18,905 nucleotides of DNA from JBAZOY01 sp041648505 (GTDB taxonomy: Bacteria > Desulfobacterota > Syntrophia > Syntrophales > CG2-30-49-12): NCBI GenBank assembly GCA_041648505.1, contig JBAZOY010000046.1:1-18905 (forward strand), read 5' to 3'. Of this stretch, positions 8,119 to 15,415 are shown in pieces. The position numbers were made by a program, and so were the translations under genes. Position 1 is the first letter of the stretch. Each line of letters begins with the position of its first letter. The notes under the pieces are model-generated. The model was not told where the DNA came from, did no database searches, and saw only the letters and a list, made by a program, of their open reading frames with translations.

Positions 8119-9444
8119 ATGTATGTAGATTTTTATGGACTGAGGGAAAAACCTTTTAACCTGACTCCCGATCCGAGATTCTTCTTTTTGAGCAGAAGTC
8201 ACAGGGCGGCATTGGAACACCTTCTCTACGGCATAAAGCAAAAAGAAGGTTTTATGCTGATTACGGGCGACGTGGGGGTAGGTAAAACTACTCTGTGCCG
8301 GTTCCTTCTGGAAAAGCTGGGGGAGGATACGGAAACTGCCGTCATATTAAACCCTCAGATTTCAGAAGAAGAGCTTCTTTCCAACATACTTGCCGACTTC
8401 GGCATAAGAGCCTACAGAAAAGGCAAAAAAGAGAGAATTGACAGGATAAACAAGTTTTTACTCGAAAAACTTGCCTCCGGGAAAACGGTACTGTTAATCA
8501 TTGATGAGGCCCAAAATCTTTCCCTCCCCGTTCTGGAACAGATAAGGCTGCTGTCCAACCTGGAGACGGGGCAGGAAAAGCTGCTCCAGATTATTCTTGT
8601 TGGTCAACCGGAACTACAGGAGAAGATGAAACTTCCCGCTTTGAGGCAATTAAACCAGAGAATATCCATCAGAAGCCATTTAAGTTTCCTGGATAAGGAA
8701 CAAACCCGAAAGTATATTGAACATCGGTTGATGATCGCCGGTTCAAAAGGAGACATTGTCTTCTCTCCTGGCGCCATCCCTCTGATATTCAGAAATTCTA
8801 AAGGATTCCCCCGGCTTATCAATCTTATAACCGACAGGGCTTTGCTTGGAGGGTACAGTAAACAGACAAATAACATTACCTCCGGGATTGTTAAGAAAGC
8901 CGTAGAAAGTCTGGGAGGCGAAGAAGTTTTCCCTCCCCGTTTCCCCTTTTCCTTATTTAAAAGATTTGGCCATCCAGTCTTTGCCTTCCTTCTTTTAACG
9001 TTTCTTGTAATCCTTACGGTAATAGTTACCCTTAAGCTTCCCTTTACCGCAACTTCGTCCAAACCCTGGTTATCTGGTGATACAAAAGTAAAAGAAATTT
9101 CCGCGCTCCCTGTCGGAAATAACCCGGTTTCATCTCTGCCGACAGGGGAGAACAGTATCGGTAAGACGAAACAGTCGGATGGCATTTACTCATACACTAT
9201 TAATCTGGGCTCCTACCAGAACGAGAAAACGGTTTTACTCAGGGCGGAAGAACTTAAACAACGGGGATATGATGCTTATATAATGCATGTGAATATTTCC
9301 GGGGAAGGAGATTGGTATAATCTACTGTTGGGAAGGTTTGAAAGTGAAAATGCTGCCGTCAGGGTTTTAAAAGGTTTGAAAGGGAAAGGATTGCTCAGAG
9401 AGTTCCCCGGGGCAAAGGTAATGAAAAATGAGCGTCATCCTTGA
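8119..9444 (+). CDS. ExeA/MshM-like AAA ATPase with membrane anchor and SPOR domain
   Basis: AAA ATPase of the ExeA/GspA/MshM type, associated with passing a secretin or pilus machine through the peptidoglycan. Length 441. The start MYVDFYGLREKPFNLTPDP is the family signature. Walker A is GDVGVGKTT (residues 50-58) and Walker B is VLLIIDEAQ (124-132, D129 and E130). A single membrane helix lies at about 285-306, putting the ATPase in the cytoplasm and the C-terminus in the periplasm. Residues 357-436 form a SPOR-like domain (YTINLGSYQNEKTVLLRAEEL, split by GDWYNLLLGRFES). SPOR domains bind denuded septal glycan. ExeA proteins usually carry a PG_binding domain here and MshM often has none. It overlaps the next gene by 17 bases. 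Family is clear; the SPOR call is from pattern. Confidence 0.88.
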   Translation: MYVDFYGLREKPFNLTPDPRFFFLSRSHRAALEHLLYGIKQKEGFMLITGDVGVGKTTLCRFLLEKLGEDTETAVILNPQISEEELLSNILADFGIRAYRKGKKERIDRINKFLLEKLASGKTVLLIIDEAQNLSLPVLEQIRLLSNLETGQEKLLQIILVGQPELQEKMKLPALRQLNQRISIRSHLSFLDKEQTRKYIEHRLMIAGSKGDIVFSPGAIPLIFRNSKGFPRLINLITDRALLGGYSKQTNNITSGIVKKAVESLGGEEVFPPRFPFSLFKRFGHPVFAFLLLTFLVILTVIVTLKLPFTATSSKPWLSGDTKVKEISALPVGNNPVSSLPTGENSIGKTKQSDGIYSYTINLGSYQNEKTVLLRAEELKQRGYDAYIMHVNISGEGDWYNLLLGRFESENAAVRVLKGLKGKGLLREFPGAKVMKNERHP

Positions 9445-10561
9445 GGCGTTGAAAAGAGCCCAAAAGGCAAGAACGGATAAGCTCGAAGGAGATAGAGGTT
9501 TTAAAATAGACACTATTCTATCTCCGGTAGATTTTAAAAGTAAGAGAACCATGCTTCTTTTTAAGATACTGGGGATGGGGGGTGGGTTAATTTTCCTCCT
9601 TATTTTTATTGTACTGTTTTTTCCATCAAAGAAGCAAGTTAGAGAGGAGGCAGGATACAAAGCACAGGAAAATCTGGAAGTTTCGGAAATAATTAAGCCG
9701 GATACCGGCGGTGAGTCGGGTAAATCTCTGACGGTGATGGAATTGCAGAAACCTGAATCTATAGCTCCTGAGAGATCATTCCCTTTTATAATGGATGGGG
9801 AAGAGGTCCCTGTTCATAGCAAAATACCCGAAAAGGAATTGGAACGGAAGACTGATTACAAAGAAAGGAAACCGGAGTTAAAGACATACGTCAAAAAATC
9901 TCTTCCCGCAGAAGAGTCTTCCGAAAAAGCGGAGATTAAGAGAAATGAACCTCAAAAGCAAATACCCGTTGAACTCAATCCTCCCCAATCGGCCGCCTAT
10001 CATTTTAACCTGGGTGTTTTCTATCAAGGGGAGGGTAAACTGAAAGAGGCTAAGGAAGAATACGAAAAGGTTCTTTCTTCCATGCCTTCACATGTGGAAG
10101 CCCACAATAACCTGGGGGTAGTGTACAAAGATATGGGGAAATTGGATATGGCCATAGCAAAATATAGCAAGGCCATAACGCTTGATCCTAAATATAAGAA
10201 AGCCCGTTATAATCTTGCAACAACCCTTTATCTCAAGGGTGATCTTGATTCTGCCGCTTCGGAGTCCAGATTGGGTATTGTTCTTGATCCCCGTGATTCG
10301 GAAGGGTATAACATCCTGGGATTGATCTACAAAAAACAGGATAAAACCCAGGAGGCGCTGGAGATGTTTCGCAAGGCTCTGGCTATTGACCCGGGATATC
10401 CCCCAACCCATTATAATATGGCCATCACGTTGGAAGATCTTGGAAACATTCCAGGAGCCATGTTCCACTATCAAAAGTTCGTTGACCTCTCTATGGCCAG
10501 AGGAGATAATCAAACCCTGGTAGGAAAAGTTGTGAAACATCTGAAACGATTATCTTCTTAG
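9428..10561 (+). CDS. MshN/GspB-like membrane protein with C-terminal TPR repeats
   Basis: Predicted partner of the preceding ATPase, as GspB is of GspA and MshN of MshM. Length 377. The N-terminus MSVILEALKRAQKAR matches the short cytoplasmic helix that opens GspB/MshN proteins. One membrane helix lies at about residues 42-66. A charged, Pro/Glu/Lys-rich linker (about 70-185) then leads to about five tetratricopeptide repeats (189-356) with typical motifs such as AHNNLGVVYKDMGKLDMAI and YNILGLIYKKQDKTQEAL. The TPR array would be periplasmic and probably recruits another envelope protein. The start ATG overlaps the ATPase gene by 17 bases, so the two are translated together. It is the last gene of the operon; the next gene converges on it with a 37-base gap and no obvious terminator. 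Confidence 0.82.
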   Translation: MSVILEALKRAQKARTDKLEGDRGFKIDTILSPVDFKSKRTMLLFKILGMGGGLIFLLIFIVLFFPSKKQVREEAGYKAQENLEVSEIIKPDTGGESGKSLTVMELQKPESIAPERSFPFIMDGEEVPVHSKIPEKELERKTDYKERKPELKTYVKKSLPAEESSEKAEIKRNEPQKQIPVELNPPQSAAYHFNLGVFYQGEGKLKEAKEEYEKVLSSMPSHVEAHNNLGVVYKDMGKLDMAIAKYSKAITLDPKYKKARYNLATTLYLKGDLDSAASESRLGIVLDPRDSEGYNILGLIYKKQDKTQEALEMFRKALAIDPGYPPTHYNMAITLEDLGNIPGAMFHYQKFVDLSMARGDNQTLVGKVVKHLKRLSS

Positions 10562-10598
10562 CCTTCCTCCAACCACAGATAATCCCTCTATCCCTTAT

Positions 10599-11450
10599 TC
10601 ATCCTGTGCTCCCGATTAAGTTTCTCACCGTATCTAGATTCTGGACGTCCTCTTTTAGATCCTTTCCTGTTGGAGTTTCCAGCAGGAACGGCAGGTTCTG
10701 AAAACGGGAATCGTTTAAAAGGAGGCGAAAAGCTTTTAATCCCAAACGTCCTTGGCCGATGTGTTCATGCCTGTCCAGATGACTTGCCAATCCTCCCCGT
10801 GAATCATTCAGGTGTATCGCTTTAATCTGTTCTATCCCTACCAATTCATCGAATTGGGCAAAAGTTTTCTCGAATGTGTTGAAAGTACGGAAGTCGTATC
10901 CAGCCGCGAAAGCGTGGCAGGTATCAAAACATACTCCCAGACGTGCGGGATACTTGCAATTTATTATGATTTCTTTTAGATGTTCGAAACGAAAACCAAG
11001 CGCAGAGCCCTGACCGGCGGTAGTTTCAAGTAATACCATAACCTTAGATTCTTTTGTTGCATCGCAGATCCTGTCCAGGCCCTGGTTGATGCGGGTAAGG
11101 CCCGCGGTTTCACCGCTTCCCACATGGGCGCCAGGATGGGCAACCAGGTATAAAATACCTAACAGTGCGCATCTTTCTATCTCCGTAATAAAACTTGCCA
11201 CTGATTTCAGCCACAGGTCTTCGTCGGGAGAAGCCAGATTAATCAGGTAAGAGGTGTGACCCAGAACAAAAATGTCCGATATTCCCCGGTGTTTCTTGAA
11301 AAGTTCTATTCCCTCTGTGGTTAGCGGTTTTGCCTGCCACTGGTTAGTGCTTTTGGTAAATATTTGAATAGCCTCACAACCGATAGAAAGTCCCCGTAAT
11401 ATACTTTTCTCGATCCCTCCGGCAATAGACATATGTGCGCCCAACATCAT
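10599..11450 (-). CDS. nfo: Endonuclease IV (AP endonuclease, family 2)
   Basis: Zinc-dependent apurinic/apyrimidinic endonuclease of base-excision repair; cleaves 5' of abasic sites. Length 283, normal for Nfo. Starts MMLGAHMSIAGG. All nine trinuclear-zinc ligands can be placed by comparison with E. coli Nfo: H65, H105 (AHPGAH), E142 (LLETTAGQGS), D176 and H179 (CFDTCHAFAAGYD), H213 (IHLNDSRG), D226 and H228 (LDRHEHIGQG), and E258 (LLETPTG). The enzyme should therefore be active. AAGGA lies about ten bases upstream of the first ATG; the second ATG three bases on is an equal alternative. It is transcribed alone, convergent with the pilus operon and divergent from glmM, and has no functional link to either. 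Confidence 0.96.
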   Translation of the reverse strand: MMLGAHMSIAGGIEKSILRGLSIGCEAIQIFTKSTNQWQAKPLTTEGIELFKKHRGISDIFVLGHTSYLINLASPDEDLWLKSVASFITEIERCALLGILYLVAHPGAHVGSGETAGLTRINQGLDRICDATKESKVMVLLETTAGQGSALGFRFEHLKEIIINCKYPARLGVCFDTCHAFAAGYDFRTFNTFEKTFAQFDELVGIEQIKAIHLNDSRGGLASHLDRHEHIGQGRLGLKAFRLLLNDSRFQNLPFLLETPTGKDLKEDVQNLDTVRNLIGSTG

Positions 11451-11825
11451 TGATCATTCATCCTTAAGAATAAAGGAACAGTTCGCATCTGATCCTATTT
11501 ATTTGGCATATTTTTCTTTATTAATAGCCCAAGAACAGGTAACTTCTCAAGACTTTTTCGAAACGGTTTCTCCCCTTTCAGACTACGGCAATTTCCTTGA
11601 TACATGGGAAACGACTTCAAATTAACTACTTTCAGGCGAAAACTAAGGGGTTTTCCGGGGGCATGTTTTTCCTGTAATTTAGCTTGACACGATACAGAAT
11701 GCACTTTTTATAAAGTGGTTGTAAAAGGTGGTTCTTTGGGGTAAGATTTTCTCCCTGCCGATGGGAATCATGGTAAAAATTAAGGGGAAACATTGTAGAA
11801 CAGTTCTGGTTGATGTAGGAGATTG
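11451..11825. other. Divergent intergenic region between nfo and glmM
   Basis: About 375 bases with no gene I can support. It carries a promoter-like element for glmM at 11684-11714 and the weak nfo ribosome site next to 11450. A short palindrome GAAACGGTTTC lies near 11560. A - strand frame at 11495-11704 exists, but with a GTG start and no ribosome site. Confidence 0.6.
11684..11714 (+). promoter_or_regulatory. Sigma70-like promoter upstream of glmM
   Basis: A perfect -35 TTGACA (11684-11689) is followed by TTTATA at a 17-base spacer (11707-11712) or TATAAA at 19 bases (11709-11714). Transcription would start near 11720, giving a leader of about 105 bases before the glmM ATG. No other gene in the window has as clear a promoter. 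Confidence 0.55.
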
Positions 11826-13175
11826 ATGGGCAAGTTGTTCGGAACCGATGGCATAAGAGGTATTGCCAATGAATATCCGATGACGGCGGAGATGGCCTTG
11901 AATATTGGGCGTGCTACGGCATGCCTGTTCAAACGGGATGGCCATGTTCCGAGAATCGTTGTCGGCAAAGATACCCGTATCTCCGGCTATATGTTTGAAA
12001 GCGCCCTTATTGCCGGTATATGTTCCATGGGTGTAAATGCCATCACGGTTGGAGTACTCCCCACACCGGGCATTGCCTTTTTAACCAGCAGCAGCAAGGC
12101 TGATGCCGGTATCGTAATCTCCGCTTCTCACAACCCCCTGCAGGACAATGGTATTAAGATCTTCTCCGGTGAGGGCTTCAAGCTTTCCGACGAGAAAGAG
12201 CTTGCCATAGAAGAAATGGTTTTTTTGAACAACATGCATAAGTTACGTCCTTCACCACGGGAACTGGGCAAGGCATATCGCATGGAAGATGCCAGGGGAC
12301 GCTACATTGTTTTTCTAAAACATGCCTTTCCCAGGGAGTTCATTCTGGAGGGTACCAGAGTTGTTCTTGACTGTGCCCATGGTGCTGCTTATAAAGTGGC
12401 ACCGGCGACCTTTTTTGAACTGGGAGCCGAAGTAAGTACTCTCTTTGATCAACCCGACGGCATAAATATCAATGTCAATTGTGGATCCCAGTATCCCCAG
12501 GCGCTGGCTGAAGAGGTTGTAAGAAGAAAGGCAGATGTAGGGTTCGCCTTTGATGGAGATGGCGACCGTCTTATTGCTGTTGATGAAAAAGGGGCAGTGT
12601 TGACCGGAGATCAAATTCTGGCTATCTGTGCCGGCGTACTGAAAAAGGAAGGCAAGCTGACCAATAATCTGGCGGTAATAACCGTGATGAGTAACATGGG
12701 CCTCAGGATTGCCTTACAGAAATTAGGCATTGAATCGGTTGTTGCCGGGGTAGGAGACAGGTATGTTCTTGAAGCAATGCTGGCCAGAGGAGCAGTCATC
12801 GGCGGTGAAGATTCAGGGCATCTGATCTTTTTGGAGCATCATACCACAGGAGATGGCATCATTACGGCCTTACAGGTAATAGCGGCGATGAAAAAGGAAG
12901 AAAAATCCCTGTCCGAACTTGCCGAAGTTATGACGGTTTATCCTCAGGTTCTGATCAATGTTGATACAAAAATAAAACCTGAAATATCTTCGGTCCCGGC
13001 AATTGTCGAGGCGATCAGGGCCGTGGAAGAAAAATTGCAAAATAAAGGTAGGGTTCTGGTGCGTTACTCGGGAACACAGAGTATTTGCCGCGTGATGGTG
13101 GAGGGACCGACCCAAGAGGAAACTGAGAGTTGCTGCAGGCAAGTTGCCAAGGTGGTCAAAGATAATCTTAGCTAA
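11826..13175 (+). CDS. glmM: Phosphoglucosamine mutase
   Basis: Converts glucosamine-6-phosphate to glucosamine-1-phosphate on the route to UDP-GlcNAc for peptidoglycan and LPS. Length 449, the family norm. The N-terminus MGKLFGTDGIRG is typical. The phosphoserine loop is ISASHNP with Ser101; the magnesium loop is DGDGDR (residues 243-248); the sugar-binding loop is GGEDSGH; the phosphate-binding loop is RYSGTQS near the C-terminus, where GlmM usually has SGTE. The ATG at 11826 follows AGGAG (11817-11821); the TTG three bases earlier is too close to that site. It has its own promoter-like element upstream. A transporter gene follows 75 bases later on the same strand. The alternative, a phosphomannomutase (ManB/PgcA type), is less likely given the GTDGIRG and ISASHNP context. 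Confidence 0.94.
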   Translation: MGKLFGTDGIRGIANEYPMTAEMALNIGRATACLFKRDGHVPRIVVGKDTRISGYMFESALIAGICSMGVNAITVGVLPTPGIAFLTSSSKADAGIVISASHNPLQDNGIKIFSGEGFKLSDEKELAIEEMVFLNNMHKLRPSPRELGKAYRMEDARGRYIVFLKHAFPREFILEGTRVVLDCAHGAAYKVAPATFFELGAEVSTLFDQPDGININVNCGSQYPQALAEEVVRRKADVGFAFDGDGDRLIAVDEKGAVLTGDQILAICAGVLKKEGKLTNNLAVITVMSNMGLRIALQKLGIESVVAGVGDRYVLEAMLARGAVIGGEDSGHLIFLEHHTTGDGIITALQVIAAMKKEEKSLSELAEVMTVYPQVLINVDTKIKPEISSVPAIVEAIRAVEEKLQNKGRVLVRYSGTQSICRVMVEGPTQEETESCCRQVAKVVKDNLS

Positions 13176-13250
13176 GTAAAGATAATATTCATCATCTAGT
13201 CGAAATAAAAAAAGAACCCTGATGCCCATACAAGAACACGGGGGTATACA

Positions 13251-14780
13251 TTGCCTGTTGTGCTTTCCGAAACCATTTCACCCGAAGAACAGCGCTTTGA
13301 CCGCATTCGTCGCACAGTAAGCCTGTTCCTTGGGCCACTGCTTTTCATCGTCTTGCTGTTTATTCCTATGCCCAGTCTTACGACCCAGGCCCACCATTTG
13401 GCTGCCGTAGTCGGGCTGGTGTTGGTCTACTGGATCGGCGAAGCAATTCCTATTCCGGTGACTTCTCTACTGGGACCGGTGATGTGCATTGTTCTTGGTG
13501 TGGCAGCACCGGCGGTAGTCTTTGCGCCCTTTGCCAATCCCATCATTTTTCTTTTCCTTGGCAGTTTTCTTCTGGCTCAGGGAATGATCGAACAGGGACT
13601 AGACCGGCGCATCGCCCTCGCCATCCTTTCCCTTCGCTGGGTGGGAAACAGTCCCTACCGTTTGTTTGTCGCTATTGCCATCATTCCTGTTCTTATTTCC
13701 ATGTGGATCAGTGACAGCGCTGCCACTGCCATGATTTACCCTATCCTTATCGGTATTATTTCTGCCTTCAGCTCTTTGGCTAAGGAAGCCGGCAAGAAGT
13801 TTACTTCTGCTGATTTTAATACCGGCCTGTTACTGACTATTTCTTACGCGGCGCTCATCGGTGGGATCGGCACTCCTGTAGGCACGCCGCCCAATCTCAT
13901 CGGTATAGGTATGATAGAGAAGATGTTGCATGTTAAAATTAACTTCTTCCAGTGGATGATGTTAGCCATCCCCATTATGCTTGCCATGTGGTTGATCATG
14001 CTCCTTTTTATGCTGAAAACATATCCGCCGGTGGCAAAGAAATTTCCCGGTCTGGTGGAGTTCTTGAGTAGCCGGAGAGCCGAACAGGGACCATGGACAC
14101 GAGGGCAAAAAAACGCCCTGACAGCATTCCTGGTAGCAGTGGTGTTATGGATTTTTCCTGGAGTTATCGCCTCTGTTGGGGGTACAGAAAACCCAATGTT
14201 CGAGTTTTGCGAAAGCCATTTACCCGAAGGAGTAGCTTCCCTGGTGGCAGCGGTTCTGCTGTTTATCTTGCCGGTGAATTGGCGAGAGCGGCGCTTTACT
14301 CTCAATTGGTCACAGGCTTTGAAGATTGACTGGGGCACCATCCTGCTCTTTGGTGGTGGACTTTCGCTGGGCAGTCTGATGTTTTCTACGGGTCTTGCGG
14401 ACGTTTTAGGCAAGCAACTTATTGCCTTCAGCGGCGGGGACCCTTCCGTCTGGACTATCACTGCTGTCGCTATTTTTCTGGCGATTATAGTTACCGAGAT
14501 GACCTCTAACACGGCATCCACCACCATGTTAGTACCGATTATGATTGCCGTGGCCCAAGGTGCCGGTGTCAGCGGTATTCCACCTGCTATCGGTGTGTGT
14601 TTGGGAAGTAGCATGGCTTTTATGATGCCTGTTTCTACGCCATCGAACGCAATAGTTTACGGCTCGGGTCTGGTTCCAATTATCGCCATGATCCGTGCCG
14701 GCGTTGTTTTGGATGCTTTGAGCTTTTTTGTCATTTTCCTTGGGCTCTATATTTTATGTCCGTTGTTAGGGCTTATATGA
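13251..14780 (+). CDS. SLC13/DASS-family anion (dicarboxylate-type) symporter
   Basis: Polytopic inner-membrane transporter of the divalent anion:Na+ symporter family, likely for dicarboxylates or a similar anion. Length 509, with about 11-13 hydrophobic segments. The family signature is complete at residues 453-469 (SSMAFMMPVSTPSNAIV), with P460 and N466. The two clamshell half-motifs are present: SDSAAT at 154-159, where SNT is usual, and SNTAS at 419-423. GIGTPVGTPPNLIG lies at about 205-218. No ATG is in frame: TTG 13251 follows GGGGGT at six bases, and GTG 13260 is an alternative that would drop three residues. It lies 75 bases after glmM with no terminator seen between, and converges on the mutase operon. 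Substrate cannot be told from sequence. Confidence 0.9.
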   Translation: MPVVLSETISPEEQRFDRIRRTVSLFLGPLLFIVLLFIPMPSLTTQAHHLAAVVGLVLVYWIGEAIPIPVTSLLGPVMCIVLGVAAPAVVFAPFANPIIFLFLGSFLLAQGMIEQGLDRRIALAILSLRWVGNSPYRLFVAIAIIPVLISMWISDSAATAMIYPILIGIISAFSSLAKEAGKKFTSADFNTGLLLTISYAALIGGIGTPVGTPPNLIGIGMIEKMLHVKINFFQWMMLAIPIMLAMWLIMLLFMLKTYPPVAKKFPGLVEFLSSRRAEQGPWTRGQKNALTAFLVAVVLWIFPGVIASVGGTENPMFEFCESHLPEGVASLVAAVLLFILPVNWRERRFTLNWSQALKIDWGTILLFGGGLSLGSLMFSTGLADVLGKQLIAFSGGDPSVWTITAVAIFLAIIVTEMTSNTASTTMLVPIMIAVAQGAGVSGIPPAIGVCLGSSMAFMMPVSTPSNAIVYGSGLVPIIAMIRAGVVLDALSFFVIFLGLYILCPLLGLI

Positions 14781-14850
14781 AAATAGACTTCCTTCTCTGA
14801 CCGTTATTCTCCGGTGCGAGTCTGTATACCGGCCGCCTCCACAATAGGAA

Positions 14851-14882
14851 AAGGAGTTTAATCTCTAGAGATTAAACTCCTT
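14851..14882. terminator. 32-bp perfect palindrome between convergent genes, probable terminator
   Basis: AAGGAGTTTAATCTCT and its exact reverse complement abut at TCTAGA, with no mismatch over 32 bases. It lies 70 bases past the transporter stop and 72 past the mutase small-subunit stop. On the - strand the stem runs directly into TTTTCC, which fits a terminator for the mutase operon. On the + strand only TTAAG follows. A dimeric regulator's operator is the alternative. Confidence 0.5.
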
Positions 14883-14954
14883 AAGAGTGGTTAAACACGA
14901 CCCTTGGGTAGCAATCAACATGACGGATGAAGCACAGACTTCGGTCTAATGTTG

Positions 14955-15356
14955 TTAATCCAATAATTCGTGAATAAAGTTAGCCACTTCAAGAGGACTT
15001 GAGCCGGGACCGAATACGCCTTTCACTCCCATTTCCTTTAATTTCGGTACGTCGCTATCAGGAAATACGCCGCCGAAAATCAAGGGGATATCCATATTAT
15101 TTTCCTTCAGCAGTGCAAGCAACTGCTTTGCTATATAGAAATGGCCCGCAGATGAAGAACTTATCCCGATAAGATCTACATCTTCCTGTTCGGCTACCTT
15201 TATAACCTCGGTAAATTCATTAAACCTGGGATAATAGACAACCTCCATTCCCGAATCTCTACACTGATTTACAACCGTTCTTAAACCGACATCGTGTCCT
15301 TCAAAAAGGTTACGTGTAAATAAAACTCTGATCTTCTTTTTATTGTCAGTTCCCAT
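14955..15356 (-). CDS. B12-binding small subunit of a methylmalonyl-CoA-mutase-family enzyme
   Basis: Cobalamin-binding subunit expected to pair with the large subunit encoded just upstream. Length 133, like IcmB and HcmB. The Rossmann-type domain starts KIRVLFTRN. The lower-ligand motif reads EGHDVG (ExHxxG), so the axial His is present but the usual Asp is Glu. The second motif reads GISSSSAGH, where MCM has SSLAAGH, so the SxL leucine is Ser. The third, LIFGGVFP, is standard. Purine-rich GAGGAG lies close before the ATG. The gene starts 59 bases after the large-subunit stop on the same strand and is the last gene of that pair. Its partner being a catalytic mutase subunit makes a methyltransferase cobalamin protein unlikely. 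Confidence 0.9.
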   Translation of the reverse strand: MGTDNKKKIRVLFTRNLFEGHDVGLRTVVNQCRDSGMEVVYYPRFNEFTEVIKVAEQEDVDLIGISSSSAGHFYIAKQLLALLKENNMDIPLIFGGVFPDSDVPKLKEMGVKGVFGPGSSPLEVANFIHELLD

Positions 15357-15415
15357 TTTCTCCTCTTTCTTAAAAATTTCTAAGTTTTATAAAAAACCGG
15401 TATTATCTCCAATGC

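Noticed and set aside
8604..9185. Long - strand open frame (193 codons) opposite the ExeA-like gene
   Set aside because: Opposite strand of a well-supported ATPase gene; no ribosome site or recognisable motifs.
11495..11704. - strand frame of 69 codons in the nfo-glmM gap
   Set aside because: GTG start without a ribosome site, no recognisable motif, and overlap with the glmM promoter-like element.
13844..14614. Long - strand open frame (256 codons) opposite the transporter gene
   Set aside because: It lies wholly within the clear SLC13 coding sequence and its translation resembles no protein; it is an antisense shadow.
14936..14947. AGAC-TTCG-GTCT mini-hairpin next to the small-subunit stop
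   Set aside because: The stem is only four pairs, and no T-run follows; too weak to call a terminator beside the much stronger palindrome at 14851-14882.
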